A stretch of DNA of 64,000 nucleotides from Primulina eburnea (GCF_022965805.1 NC_133101.1:43437642-43501641), one strand, 5' to 3'; numbered from the stretch's first letter, positions 23,401 to 33,539 are shown. A program made the numbers and translations. The notes: generated from the letters alone by a model not told the origin.

Positions 23401-24243
23401 TATTTATGCTTAAAGCTTATTTTAAATGATTTTTAAAGAATTTATTTATGCTTAAATTTATTTCAAAATGATTTTACGATTTATGATTTAATTATGCTAA
23501 AATGATTTTAAATGGTTTTTTTATGTTCAAAAGATATTTTAAATAAAAATATGATTTTAATGCATGTGAATGTATATGTATTATTTGCAATACCTGTTTA
23601 GAACGTGCTGAGCCTTTAGACTCATTAGATTTGTATGATGCAGGATTTGATGATTTATGGGAGTTGCTGACACTTGAGTGGATTGATAAACATAAAAATT
23701 GTACATTAATTAAATGTTTTATAATATAAATATATAGTTTTTGTTTTATTAAATGTTTAAATATTATATGTTTTATAATAAATTGTATAAAATATAAGTT
23801 GTTGTGTAATTATAAGTTTTTACTATTTTTACAGGTTCGATAAAAGAAGAATAAACTTGGCATTGCAAATGGGATTAAGATGATTCTTGGACCTGTAGAA
23901 AGTTGATGTTAATATCTACAATATTGATGGCAAGCATGAGATAAAAATCCTTTCACAATTGGGATCAAATTAAGCAACAATTAAAGTTACCAAAGGAGTG
24001 GCAGTTTTACCATGCTCTAATATTTTGACCATATCTCTCAAATTACTTGGTCAAATATTCTGAAAAAAATACCACAACTAGACAACTCAATTATCCACAT
24101 GTTTCATTTTATGTGAAGAAGCAAATTCGAAGAAGAAGACCTTCAAAAGTGATGTGTAATATAATATTAATTTCTTGGAACACCAATGAAGACTTTTGTG
24201 TAAAAAATAATATTTTATTTGTGGTTGTCTCCCCAAATTTGGC

Positions 24244-24251
24244 TATAAATA
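24244..24251 (+). promoter_or_regulatory. LTR TATA box
   Basis: TATAAATA within GGCTATAAATAGGGG. Transcription would start about 30 bases downstream, placing the splice donor at 24470 inside the leader. The same box is in the 3' LTR near 34100. Confidence 0.7.
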
Positions 24252-24465
24252 GGGGTGTATTGTAATGTATTGAGAGATCCCTCATTCTATGAACAAATCT
24301 TTGAGTTCATAATATTTCTCTCTATATTTTTCTTTTATTTCTTCATTTAAATATAATTAGCATGTTAATTTCATATTCAAAGTTTTACACTTTGAATAAT
24401 GAATAGCTAACTTCCTAAAGTTGAGATGATAAGGTGAAGCTCTAGGCATGATAATAAGGTTATTA

Positions 24466-24475
24466 TAAGGTAAGA
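24466..24475 (+). promoter_or_regulatory. Candidate 5' splice donor in the LTR leader
   Basis: ATAAG|GTAAGA is close to the plant donor consensus. It lies about 200 bases downstream of the presumed transcription start and upstream of gag, the right place to generate spliced mRNAs that skip gag-pol. Confidence 0.5.
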
Positions 24476-24593
24476 ATCTATGTTTTATATTATTTAATCA
24501 TTATTTATTGTTTATGTTATATTTATTTCTTTAAGTATTTTTATACCCTACTTATAAGTGGGAGTTTTGATTTATTGTTGCTATATGTTACAC

Positions 24594-24880
24594 TAAATTC
24601 TTGGAACCATTTAAATGTTAGTTTGGTATTACCAACCATTTAAAGTGGATGCCTTGATTTATTATATATAAATATATTATAATATTAAATTCTTGGAACC
24701 ATTTAAATGTTAGTTTGGTTTTACCAACCATTTAACTTGGATTCCTTGATTTACTATATATAAATATATCATAATAATATTTTCTTGGTACCATTTAAAT
24801 GTTAGTTTGGTTTTACCAACCATTTAAAGTGGGAACCTTGATTTAGTGTTTACAAATATATATATAGCACAATAAATACT
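24594..24880 (+). repeat. Three ~90-bp imperfect tandem repeats in Athila-like LTR
   Basis: Each copy has TTGG(A/T)ACCATTTAAATG, then TTAGTTTGG, then ACCAACCATTTAA. Within each copy AACCATTT faces AAATGGTT-like sequence, giving hairpin potential. Repeated at 34450-34735 in the 3' LTR. Confidence 0.85.
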
Positions 24881-25270
24881 TGACCACATCTATAAGTTTT
24901 GGTATATATTATATATTTATGAGATAATAATTTATAACATAATATAAATATGATTATTTAATATATTGGAACCATTTTATTAAGTGGATTTCAATATTGT
25001 TCGTTAATGTTAACTTTATTAAAATACCAAGAGTGGATCCTTTAATCTCAACTACTTAAATTAAAATTTGAACAATTAAAATTTACCCATTAAATATTCA
25101 AACAATTAAAATTAAAAAGAAACAAAAACAAAAACAAAACAAAAAGACATTCTAGTGGACTTGTAATTATCTTAGCTTCCCTGTGGATACGATATTCGGA
25201 CTCACCGAATTATATTACTTGTGGACAACCTGCTCTTGGGATTGCAACAATCAAAGTCGCAACAAGTTTT

Positions 25271-25288
25271 TGGCGCCGTTGCCGGGGA
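25271..25288 (+). other. Primer-binding site of Athila-like element
   Basis: TGGCGCCGTTGCCGGGGA, six bases after the LTR end. This sequence is characteristic of Athila-type and related plant gypsy elements and is usually assigned to tRNA-Asp; that assignment is from family knowledge. Confidence 0.85.
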
Positions 25289-25460
25289 AGTATAATTTAA
25301 TTTCAAGTCTATTTAATTTTGTTTATAGTTTATTTTTATTTATTTGAATATTTATTGCTTTTGTGTGTTTTTATTATTTTGCATTTGCATTTGCATGAGC
25401 ATTTGGTCACGTACACTTAGTGGTCGACTCATTCGAAATAACCCTTTATTTTTACAAAAC

Positions 25461-28400
25461 ATGGCGGAAGAACCCATCCAAGAAAATGAAGATGAAATTC
25501 AATCTCAACATGATCATGATAGACGAAGAACTCTTAGAGATCACATGAATCCTACACGTACTAGTGCACCTTCATGTCTAGTTTTTCCCCCTGATGCATC
25601 TCATTTCAATTTTAAGCCTGGTATTATCCAACTTTTACCCAACTTTCATGGCTTAGATTCTGAAAATCCATACATGCATTTACGAGAGTTTGAAGAAGTG
25701 TGCAACACATATAATGATCTAAATTGTAGCATGAACACCATTCGACTTAAGCTTTTTCCTTTTTCTTTAAAAGATAAAGCTAAAACTTGGCTACAAAATC
25801 TTAGATCGGGATCCATTCGAACTTGGGATGAATTGCAACAACAATTTTTGAAAAAGTTTTTTCCATCTCATAGAACAAATTCTTTCAAAAGGCAAATCAT
25901 CACTTTCACTCAAAAACAAGGAGAAACTTTTTATCAATGTTGGGATAGATACAAAGAATTGCTTAATCTTTGTCCACATCATGGTTTTGAAATTTGGAGA
26001 GTTGTTTCTCAATTTTATGAAGGCTTAACACCTAAAGATAGGCAAATGGTTGAATTTATGTGTAATGGAACATTTGAAGATAAAGATCCAAACGAGGCAA
26101 TTGAGTATCTTGATTCATTAGCTGAAAATGCTCAAAATTGGGACACTATAGGTACAATCGAACCATCAAACAAGATTCAATCTCCTACATCTGGTGGAGG
26201 TATGTACACTCTCAAAGATGAACATGATCTTCAAGCTAGATTTACTTCTTTGGCAAGAAAAGTTGAAGCACTTGAATTGAAAAAGAATGGTCAATTAAAA
26301 TCTGTTCAAGAAATTGCGTGTCACATCTGTGATACAAGTGATCATTTTACAAAAGATTGTCCCACTTTGCCCTCTTTTAAAGAATGTCTCCATGAACAAG
26401 CCAATGTTTTGAACAATTTCAAAAGGCCAAATTTTGAACCATTTTCTCAAAATTACAATCCAGGTTGGCGAAACCATCCAAATTTTAGTTGGAGGAATGA
26501 TAATGCTGCACAATTTCCGCAACCACATTTTCAAAATCAACAAAATTTTCAAAATTATGCACCTTATGTTCCTCCACCGAAAAGAAATTTGGAAGATACA
26601 TTGAATTCTTTCATTGCAAAGCAAGAGTCTATCAATACTCAAACTGCTCAAACCATGACAGATTTGAAAGATACTCTTGCTAAATTTGCATCTGCACTTA
26701 ATGTTCATGAGAAAGGTAAATTTCCTTCACAACCTTTGCCTAATCCCAAGGATCATCATTCACAAATTGGAACTTCTGGAACTCAACCGATGGATCAGGT
26801 AAAATCTGTTATTACCCTTCGAAGTGGTAAGGTTGTGGAAAAATCCATTCTTGAACCTTGTGAAGATGATGATAAATCAACTTCAAAGGGTAAGGAAGTG
26901 GAACCCATAACTTGCGAAGAGGAGGTTCAACAGACAGTGTCACCACCATTCCCTCATGCATTGAAAAATACAAAAAAATCAAATTTGAATTCTGATATAT
27001 ATGATATTTTTAAACAAGTAAAAGTTAATATTCCTTTATTAGATGCAATAAAACAGGTACCATCATATGCTAAATTTTTGAAAGACTTGTGCACTGTGAA
27101 AAGAAAATTGAATGTGAAAAAGAAAGCATTTTTAGCCGAACAAGTAAGTGCAATCATTCAAAATAATAATACTTTGAAATACAAAGACCCTGGTTGTCCT
27201 ACTATTTCATGTATTATTGGAGAACGAAAGATTAAAAAAGCCTTGCTTGATCTTGGAGCTAGTGTGAATTTACTTCCATATTCAGTTTATCAAGAACTCA
27301 ATCTAGGCGAGTTAAAACCTACTTCGGTAACACTTTTACTTGCCGATAGATCTGTTAAAGTGCCAAGAGGTATGGTAGAAGACGTGTTGGTCCAAGTTGA
27401 TAACTTTGTATATCCTGTCGATTTCATAGTTTTAGATACACAACCTATCGAAGCTTGTAATGCAATTCCTGTAATTTTGGGTCGTCCATTTTTAGCAACT
27501 TCTAATGCTCTTATAAATTGCAGGAATGGAATAATGAAGTTGTCATTTGGTAACATGACCTTGGAGCTCAATGTTTTTAATCTTTGTAAGCAACCACATG
27601 ACAAAGGAGATGAAAGTGAAGATGAAAATCTTATTGAAACTCTTGTGGAAGAAAACATTCAAGAAGGGAGTACTCGTGATCAATTAGATATTTGTTCAAT
27701 TGAAACTGTTAAAGAAAATATTGAAATTGATCTTGATGATTTTATCAGGTATCACTCGTTAACAGGATCAGAGAAAGAATTTGAGGCGAAATATGAGAAC
27801 AAAGACGAACCACCCATATTGGAGTTAAAACCCTTGCCAGAAGAATTGAAGTATGCATTTCTTGGAGAAGATGAAACATATCCAGTGGTAATTTCTTCCA
27901 AACTAGAAAGTGATCAAGAAGGTAAATTAGTTGATATGCTTAAAAGACATAAAAATGCAATTGGTTGGACACTGAAAGATCTCAAGGGCATTAATCCACT
28001 AATTTGCACACACAAAATTCATTTAGAAGAAAATGCTAAAACATCTCAACAACCACAAAGGAGATTAAATCCACACATGAAAGATGTTGTGAAAACTGAA
28101 GTTCTCAAACTACTTGATGTTGGGATTATCTACCCTATTTCTGATAGTAAGTGGGTAAGTCCAACACAAGTAGTTCCAAAAAAATCTGGCATCACAGTGA
28201 TAAAAAATGAAAAAGGTGAATTGTTAACAAGTAGAGTCCCATCTAGTTGGCGGATGTGTATTGACTATAGAAAATTAAATGATGCCACTAGAAAAGATCA
28301 TTTTCCATTACCATTTTTGGATCAAATTTTAGAAAGAGTAGCTGGTCATCCCTACTACTGTTTTCTTGACGGATATTCAGGCTATTATCAAATTCCCATT

Positions 28401-29783
28401 GCACTCGAAGATCAAGATAAAACTACATTCACATGTCCTTTTGGAACATTTGCATTTAGAAGGATGCCATTTGGATTATGCAATGCCCCAGCAACATTTC
28501 AAAGATGTATGCTAAGCATTTTTTGCGACATGGTTGAAAATTGTTTGGAAATTTTCATGGATGATTTAACTGTCTTTGGGAATACATTTGATAATTGTCT
28601 TGAAAATTTGGAAAAAGTTTTAAAAAGATGCGAGGAAAAAGGTCTTATTTTAAATTGGGAAAAATGTCATTACATGATTACTTCTGGAATTGTTTTGGGA
28701 CATGTTGTGTCATCTCATGGAATTGAAGTTGATAAAGCAAAAGTTGATGTCATTGCCAATTTACCCCCTCCAAAAACCATTAAAGAAATTCGATCATTTT
28801 TGGGACATGCTGGATTTTATAGGAGGTTTATAAAGGACTTTAGTTTAATCTCTAAACCCATTTGTAACCTCTTAACAAAAGACACTGCATTTGAGTGGAC
28901 TCAAGAATGTCAAAATGCTTTTGATAAAATCATTCGACATTTAACATCAGCTCCTATCATGCAACCTCCTGACTGGTCTTTACCATTTGAAATCATGTGC
29001 GATGCGAGTGATTATGCAGTCGGTGCAGTACTGGGTCAAAGAAGAAACGGTAAGCCTTATGTGATATATTATGCAAGTAGAACTTTAAACAATGCTCAAA
29101 TGAATTACTCCACAACTGAAAAAGAACTACTTGCTGTAATATTTGCATTAGATAAATTTCGTTCTTATTTGATTGGATCAACGACTTTTGTGTTTACTGA
29201 TCATTCTGCTATTAGATATTTGTTGACGAAACAGGATGCAAAGCCACGACTGATACGATGGATTTTGTTGCTCCAAGAATTTGACATTGTGATCAAAGAT
29301 AAAAAAGGAACCGAGAATGTCGTAGCCGATCATTTATCGAGACTAGTAACAGGATCATCTTGTGAAATGACACCAATTAATGATAATTTTCCTGATGAAC
29401 ATCTATTTTCAGTTACTACTACACCTTGGTTTGCTAATATAGTAAATTTTCTTGTGACAGGAAAAATGCCACCGCAATGGAGTTCCCAAGATAAGAGAAA
29501 ATTTTTGAATGAGGTAAAAAACTTTTATTGGGATGATCCGTATCTGTTCAAGTACTGTCCAGATCAAATTTTTCGACGTTGCATACCCGACAATGAGGTA
29601 AGTAGTGTCATTAAATTTTGTCATTCAGAAGCATGCGGAGGACATTTTTCTTCAAAGAAAACGGCTGCAAAAATTTTGCAGTGTGGATTTTATTGGCCCA
29701 CTTTGTTTAAAGACACCCACGAAATCTGCAAGATCTGTGAAAATTGTCAAAAATTGGGTGCAATTTCAAAAAAAAAAACATGA
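25461..29783 (+). CDS. Gag-pol polyprotein of Athila-like element (to frameshift)
   Basis: One long frame. I place the start at ATG 25461 (Met-Ala-Glu-Glu), because the upstream part of the open frame is leader-like. Order: gag capsid core (~25600-26150, with Trp-Leu-Gln-Asn-Leu and Trp-Asp-Glu-Leu-Gln-Gln-Gln-Phe), a CX2CX4HX4C knuckle (26318-26360), a linker, the aspartic protease with [10 protein letters not shown] (~27247-27280), reverse transcriptase (~28090-28800; catalytic box Phe-Met-Asp-Asp near 28553-28565), RNase H (~28990-29340, Asp in Cys-Asp-Ala-Ser) and the integrase zinc domain (~29615-29750, ending Cys-Lys-Ile-Cys-Glu-Asn-Cys). The frame ends at 29783 because of a ten-A run at 29768-29777; integrase continues in another frame. 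No other break occurs in over 1,400 codons. Confidence 0.93.
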   Translation: MAEEPIQENEDEIQSQHDHDRRRTLRDHMNPTRTSAPSCLVFPPDASHFNFKPGIIQLLPNFHGLDSENPYMHLREFEEVCNTYNDLNCSMNTIRLKLFPFSLKDKAKTWLQNLRSGSIRTWDELQQQFLKKFFPSHRTNSFKRQIITFTQKQGETFYQCWDRYKELLNLCPHHGFEIWRVVSQFYEGLTPKDRQMVEFMCNGTFEDKDPNEAIEYLDSLAENAQNWDTIGTIEPSNKIQSPTSGGGMYTLKDEHDLQARFTSLARKVEALELKKNGQLKSVQEIACHICDTSDHFTKDCPTLPSFKECLHEQANVLNNFKRPNFEPFSQNYNPGWRNHPNFSWRNDNAAQFPQPHFQNQQNFQNYAPYVPPPKRNLEDTLNSFIAKQESINTQTAQTMTDLKDTLAKFASALNVHEKGKFPSQPLPNPKDHHSQIGTSGTQPMDQVKSVITLRSGKVVEKSILEPCEDDDKSTSKGKEVEPITCEEEVQQTVSPPFPHALKNTKKSNLNSDIYDIFKQVKVNIPLLDAIKQVPSYAKFLKDLCTVKRKLNVKKKAFLAEQVSAIIQNNNTLKYKDPGCPTISCIIGERKIKKALLDLGASVNLLPYSVYQELNLGELKPTSVTLLLADRSVKVPRGMVEDVLVQVDNFVYPVDFIVLDTQPIEACNAIPVILGRPFLATSNALINCRNGIMKLSFGNMTLELNVFNLCKQPHDKGDESEDENLIETLVEENIQEGSTRDQLDICSIETVKENIEIDLDDFIRYHSLTGSEKEFEAKYENKDEPPILELKPLPEELKYAFLGEDETYPVVISSKLESDQEGKLVDMLKRHKNAIGWTLKDLKGINPLICTHKIHLEENAKTSQQPQRRLNPHMKDVVKTEVLKLLDVGIIYPISDSKWVSPTQVVPKKSGITVIKNEKGELLTSRVPSSWRMCIDYRKLNDATRKDHFPLPFLDQILERVAGHPYYCFLDGYSGYYQIPIALEDQDKTTFTCPFGTFAFRRMPFGLCNAPATFQRCMLSIFCDMVENCLEIFMDDLTVFGNTFDNCLENLEKVLKRCEEKGLILNWEKCHYMITSGIVLGHVVSSHGIEVDKAKVDVIANLPPPKTIKEIRSFLGHAGFYRRFIKDFSLISKPICNLLTKDTAFEWTQECQNAFDKIIRHLTSAPIMQPPDWSLPFEIMCDASDYAVGAVLGQRRNGKPYVIYYASRTLNNAQMNYSTTEKELLAVIFALDKFRSYLIGSTTFVFTDHSAIRYLLTKQDAKPRLIRWILLLQEFDIVIKDKKGTENVVADHLSRLVTGSSCEMTPINDNFPDEHLFSVTTTPWFANIVNFLVTGKMPPQWSSQDKRKFLNEVKNFYWDDPYLFKYCPDQIFRRCIPDNEVSSVIKFCHSEACGGHFSSKKTAAKILQCGFYWPTLFKDTHEICKICENCQKLGAISKKKT

Positions 29784-30708
29784 CGCCTTTGAATCCTATC
29801 ATTGAAATTGAAATCTTTGACTGTTGGGGAATTGATTTTATGGGACCTTTTCCACCGTCATTTGGATACTTGTATATTTTAGTTGCAGTTGATTATGTTT
29901 CCAAATGGATAGAGGCAATTCCATGTCGAACAAATGATCATAAAATCGTCATCAAATTTTTGAAAGAAAATATTTTTAGTAGATTCGGAATTCCTCGAGC
30001 TATGATAAGTGATGGGGGAACTCACTTGTTAATAAACCATTTGCTTCATTAATGAAAAAATATGGTATTACTCACAAAGTAACAACTCCTTATCATCCTC
30101 AAACAAATGGACAAGTTGAATTAGCTAATAGGGAGATAAAGCAAATTTTGGAAAAAACTGTTAACTCAAATAGAAAAGATTGGTCTCTGCGACTTAATGA
30201 TGCACTGTGGGCATATCGAACAGCTTTTAAAACATCATTGAATATGTCTCCCTATAGGTTGGTTTATGGAAAACATTGTCATTTGCCTGTGGAATTGGAA
30301 CATAAAGCTTATTGGGCGATCAAAACTTTAAATTCAAGCATGGATGATGCCAACAAATTGCGTAAATTGCAACTTAATGAACTTGATGAACTCAGAAATG
30401 ATGCGTATGAGAATTCAAGGATTTATAAAGCAAAAATCAAATCATTTCATGATAAAACAATTCTTAGAAAATCTTTTGAGATTGGTAAAAAAGTTTTGCT
30501 TTATAATTCTCGACTTCACATATTCCCAGGAAAATTACGATCAAGATGGACAGGCCCATATGTTGTAAAGCATGTGTATCCTTATGGAGCTGTGGATATT
30601 GAAAATCCTAAAAATGGTGATGTTTTTAAAGTGAATGGACAAAGGCTTAAACCATTTTTGGAAAATGAAATATTTAAAGAAGAGTTTATTTCCCTTTCTG
30701 ATCCTTAA
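29778..30708 (+). pseudogene. Integrase catalytic core and C-terminus, frameshifted
   Basis: After the A-run the integrase continues in a new frame with the first catalytic Asp (Gly-Ile-Asp-Phe-Met-Gly-Pro) and the second (Ile-Ser-Asp-Gly-Gly-Thr-His). A second shift occurs near 30030, best explained by a one-base deletion in the sequence after that His. From 30052 to 30708 a third frame carries the rest: Tyr-His-Pro-Gln-Thr-Asn-Gly-Gln, the catalytic Glu region and the C-terminal domain ending in Ser-Leu-Ser-Asp-Pro. No chromodomain is present, as expected outside the chromoviruses. Either shift would inactivate integrase unless corrected by frameshifting; the A-run could conceivably slip, the second site has no such feature. 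Confidence 0.88.
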
Positions 30709-30729
30709 ATTTTTATGTTGCATTTAATT

Positions 30730-30748
30730 TTGTTTGTTTTTATTTCAG
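30730..30748 (+). promoter_or_regulatory. Candidate 3' splice acceptor upstream of the cysteine-rich ORF
   Basis: TTGTTTGTTTTTATTTCAG, a T-rich tract ending in CAG at 30746-30748, 132 bases before the ATG at 30881. A small upstream ORF starts at ~30780 and stops within 8 codons. Confidence 0.4.
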
Positions 30749-30880
30749 GTTTCCTTAATCTTTTTATTTTCTCGGTTAAATGGCGGATAACGGTACTCCG
30801 TGACTCTCATAGTCGGTTAAATCAGTTTCCCACAATTGCTGATACAAAAATAAAAAAAAAATCATTTCTTTCTTTTCAAA

Positions 30881-31426
30881 ATGGATGAAATTCTCTCAAA
30901 AATTTGTAAATATTTTCCCTCTGTTTCTGAAAATGTTCTAAGAAAAATTTATGCAGGAAGGTGTGAAAGATTGAGATTGCTAATGCAAAAAGGAATTCCA
31001 GAAGATATTCGTCTTGTAATTGAAGCTAAGGTCCGATTAGGAGGAGAAGTTCCACAATCATTGCTCATTCGGTATTTGCCTGGATTAGGAAAAAGCACTT
31101 ATGCGAAAAAACGAAGGGCAAAAAGTTTAGGGGTTTGTCATAAGTGTGCAAGATGGACTTGTGACAAACGATGCAGATCTTTGGGATGTGTTTCCGATAA
31201 CAGAGAAGATAAAATTGGTTTCATTAAGAATTGGCTGAGTAAGGAGTCTTTGGATAACATCTTATTGACTCTTGAGACGCATTCTAGTGGACATGTGCAT
31301 ATTGAACTTCTCCGTTTATGGAAACAATTTCAAGATAAGCGTCATAGTCTTGGGAATCTGACTAAAAAAGACCCTGTTTGCCAATTTATAAGAAAATTGG
31401 ATGGGAAGCATATCCTCGACTCATAG
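30881..31426 (+). CDS. 181-aa basic cysteine-rich protein, cargo ORF 1
   Basis: An intact ATG-to-TAG frame directly after pol (172 bp gap). Residues 1-65 are alpha-helix-like and charged. Residues 66-82 are strongly basic (Lys-Ser-Thr-Tyr-Ala-Lys-Lys-Arg-Arg-Ala-Lys-Ser) and run straight into Cys86-X2-Cys89-X4-Cys94-X3-Cys98-X4-Cys103, a plausible zinc-binding cluster. The rest is mixed helix with a final Cys167. This pairing of a Gly/Ser-rich basic patch with an immediate cysteine cluster recalls the small nucleic-acid-binding cysteine-rich proteins encoded near the 3' end of carla-, viti- and allexivirus-like plant RNA viruses, several of which suppress RNA silencing. That is architectural resemblance only; I cannot run a search. 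It is not a known retrotransposon domain. The TAG is followed in the same frame by open sequence leading into LOG. Confidence 0.75.
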   Translation: MDEILSKICKYFPSVSENVLRKIYAGRCERLRLLMQKGIPEDIRLVIEAKVRLGGEVPQSLLIRYLPGLGKSTYAKKRRAKSLGVCHKCARWTCDKRCRSLGCVSDNREDKIGFIKNWLSKESLDNILLTLETHSSGHVHIELLRLWKQFQDKRHSLGNLTKKDPVCQFIRKLDGKHILDS

Positions 31427-31516
31427 AAGGCGTTGAAGCCGTTTCTGGACGTAAAACCAGAAGAAAATTGTGAGCCACAATCACACTACTGTTTATATGC
31501 ATGTGTGTCATTATTG

Positions 31517-31541
31517 TTTTTACTATTTATTCTGTTTACAG
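31517..31541 (+). promoter_or_regulatory. Candidate splice acceptor within the linker
   Basis: A T-rich tract ending TTCTGTTTACAG at 31541, matching the plant acceptor consensus. Confidence 0.4.
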
Positions 31542-31579
31542 CTGTGACCCATAGTTTTGTCATGATAACATATTACCCC

Positions 31580-31587
31580 TATAAAAT
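31580..31587 (+). promoter_or_regulatory. TATA-like box upstream of LOG
   Basis: TATAAAAT in CCCCTATAAAATCTCTC, about 50 bases before the LOG ATG and followed by a pyrimidine-rich initiator-like stretch. It could be a captured host promoter end, or coincidence in AT-rich DNA. Confidence 0.3.
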
Positions 31588-31590
31588 CTC

Positions 31591-31614
31591 TCATCTTTCT
31601 CTCTATTTTCGCAG
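31591..31614 (+). promoter_or_regulatory. Strong candidate splice acceptor 22 bases before LOG ATG
   Basis: A long pyrimidine tract (TCATCTTTCTCTCTATTTTC) followed by GCAG at 31611-31614. Joined to the LTR donor at 24470, it would give an mRNA whose first long frame is LOG. Confidence 0.5.
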
Positions 31615-31636
31615 AAAAAAAAAAGAAAGTACAAAC

Positions 31637-32275
31637 ATGGCTGGATCCTCTGCACAAACATTGAAAAATATTTGTGTATTTTGTGGGTCGAGTCCTGGAA
31701 AAAATGAAGTGTTTGTAGAAGCAGCGAATAATCTTGGAAAGATATTGGCTGAGAGAAAAATTCACTTGGTATATGGGGGAGGTAATATTGGGTTAATGGG
31801 ATCTGTTTCAACATCTGCTCATCTTGGAGGTAGTCAGGTTTTGGGTATTATTCCTATAGCTTTAGCTGAAGGAAATATTACAGGTGTTACGATTGGGGAG
31901 GAATTAAAAGTTTCTTCTATGTATGAAAGAATCACTCAAATGATTGAAAATTCTGATGCTTTTATCGCACTACCAGGTGGTTTTGGTACATTAGAAGAAA
32001 TTTTTCACACTGTTTCTTGGGCACAACTTAATATCCATAATAAACCTGTGGGCTTGTTGAATATCAATAATTATTATGACAGTTTGTTGACATTTCTTGA
32101 TAAAGCTGTGGAACAGAATTTCATTTCAGAAAATTCACGACGGATGCTCATCTGTGCTTCGACTGCCGATCAATTAATTGATGATTTGGAAGCTTTTGTT
32201 CATAAGCCAGATCCGATGATAACAAAGATCAATTGGTCGCAATCAAGCAGTAAGAAAAGGAAGTTGGATCATTGA
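31637..32275 (+). CDS. LOG: LONELY GUY (LOG) cytokinin riboside 5'-monophosphate phosphoribohydrolase
   Basis: LOG enzymes release free cytokinin bases from cytokinin riboside monophosphates in one step; plant LOGs act in cytosol and nucleus. The 212-codon frame has the usual LOG length and family landmarks: Val-Phe-Cys-Gly-Ser (14-18), Gly-Gly-Gly-Asn-Ile-Gly-Leu-Met-Gly (47-55), Met-Tyr-Glu-Arg (95-98) with the catalytic Arg98, and Pro-Gly-Gly-Phe-Gly-Thr-Leu-Glu-Glu (113-121) with the catalytic Glu121. The C-terminus ends Lys-Lys-Arg-Lys-Leu, a possible nuclear signal. I start it at Met 31637 because homology begins there; the frame is open further upstream. Host LOG genes contain several introns and this copy has none, which points to capture from mRNA. 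It lies inside the Athila-like element, in sense, between pol and the 3' LTR. Substitutions such as Phe in the PGG motif and Asn in the GGG motif look conservative. Confidence 0.92.
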   Translation: MAGSSAQTLKNICVFCGSSPGKNEVFVEAANNLGKILAERKIHLVYGGGNIGLMGSVSTSAHLGGSQVLGIIPIALAEGNITGVTIGEELKVSSMYERITQMIENSDAFIALPGGFGTLEEIFHTVSWAQLNIHNKPVGLLNINNYYDSLLTFLDKAVEQNFISENSRRMLICASTADQLIDDLEAFVHKPDPMITKINWSQSSSKKRKLDH

Positions 32276-32322
32276 TTCAAAAGTCGTGGATTGGTTTGCA
32301 TTTGTTTCAGTTTGTTATCTTC

Positions 32323-32328
32323 AATAAA
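32323..32328 (+). terminator. AATAAA polyadenylation-like signal after LOG
   Basis: AATAAA 47 bases after the LOG stop, in a T-rich context. It may be a captured LOG 3' UTR or chance; the element's own polyadenylation would be in the 3' LTR. Confidence 0.35.
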
Positions 32329-32341
32329 ATTCCAGGTGATA

Positions 32342-33527
32342 TCTCTTTCATTATGCACTCTTTATTACTAGTTATTTTGACATTAGGGACAATGTCATAT
32401 TCTGATTGGGGGAAGAACAAACTTATATAAAAAACATTTTAAAAAAAATTAAAAAATTAAAAAATATATATTATTTTAAAATAAAATTATGTTTATTGTT
32501 TGTATCTTAGTAATTTTTGCAAAAATGTTATACATTACATGTTTGAAAGATTTAAATTAGAATATGCATTAATCTATTTAAGAATGTTTAAATTTTTTTT
32601 GAAAAAAAAATGTCAATTTTAATATTCTGATCAATATAAAAATATGATTTATGAAATCTTTTTGAGTAATTAACCATTGTGATAAAATCAGGTATTAAAG
32701 TATATGGCCCAAGATATACCTTATAAGAGTGCCTAAAATTTTAAACTCACACATATTTTGTGAGTGAGTGGAGAGGACTGAGAAAACAGCTTTCGAGCCT
32801 TTATTGATCATGAGAGAGACTATCTATTGTTTAGATCTTGAGTTCTTATTTTGAAAAAAAAAATGATATTTCCTGAAAAAAAAAAGGAAAAAAAAAAGAG
32901 AAAAATACAAAAAGAAAGATGTTGAAGATCTATGTAATTTTTAAGTTATATGCTGCGACCCATTTTTCTCTCATAAGAATAAAAAAAAAAAGAAAAAAAA
33001 AAGAAAGAGAGAAATACATTGTACAAATTAAATAAATATGTGGTCAAAAAGCATAAACTTAGTCTGATTCCATGATGTAAAAAAAAAAAAAAAAAATCAG
33101 GAAAAAAAAAATATATAATAAGAACAAATGGATTTTAACTCAATGGATTTTCTATCTTTTGATTAGTTTGGCTCGTTTGTCTGTCTGCATTCTGTAAACC
33201 ATTTTCCTGAGCATTCATCTGTATTCCAACTCTATGAGAGAAATCGTTGCCATAAATAGAAACATTTATTAACCTGTGAGGATATGGAGTTGAGACTCTT
33301 ACTAGGAATTTCTGAAGGCCGTGTACACTTAACTACCTGAAATAAGCTTTGAATTAATCATCTCAAATTATTTCATAAATTATAATTATGATGATCTTGA
33401 TATAACTTTGACAGTTTTCAAATTTAATTTAAACACTTAGATAGTTTTGATTACATTTCTATTTAAATTAATCAATATGTTTTGTATTGCTATTAACGCT
33501 CAAATTGCTAGGGACTAGCAATAAGCT
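32342..33527 (+). other. 3' non-coding region of Athila-like element
   Basis: No frame of note. The block GGGACAATGTCATA…TGGGGGAAGA at ~32391-32415 is a landmark I associate with the 3' region of Athila-type elements. From ~32850 to 33115 there are many A-runs (up to ~20) mixed with GA-rich sequence. Confidence 0.7.
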
Positions 33528-33539
33528 GGTTGGGAGGTG
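33528..33539 (+). other. Polypurine tract of Athila-like element
   Basis: GGTTGGGAGGTG directly before the 3' LTR at 33540. Confidence 0.75.

Larger units (their letters stand above)
23684..25264 (+). mobile_element. 5' LTR of Athila-like element
   Basis: 1,581 bp from TGATAAACAT to GTCGCAACA. It contains a TATA box at 24244-24251, a splice-donor-like AAG|GTAAGAAT at 24470 and three tandem ~90-bp repeats. The 72-codon ORF at 24047-24265 begins with TTG and overlaps the TATA box, so I do not call it a gene. Confidence 0.95.
31427..31636 (+). other. Open linker with hydrophobic segment between the two cargo ORFs
   Basis: Seventy sense codons, in frame with both the cysteine-rich ORF and LOG, without a stop after the TAG at 31424-31426. 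It encodes a ~24-residue hydrophobic stretch (about 31493-31565), then a basic Arg-Arg-Lys-Lys-Lys run just before the LOG Met. The only ATG here is at 31562. It also contains splice-acceptor-like and TATA-like sequence, so it may be untranslated leader; the open frame is suggestive but not proof of coding. Confidence 0.5.

Noticed and set aside
24047..24265. 72-codon ORF found identically at 24047 and 33903
   Set aside because: Identical only because the two LTRs are duplicates; it begins with TTG and overlaps the TATA box.
31433..31636. N-terminal membrane extension as part of the LOG protein
   Set aside because: The upstream open frame has no ATG at its beginning, LOG homology starts at Met 31637, and splice-acceptor-like sequence lies in between; kept only as an open question in the findings.
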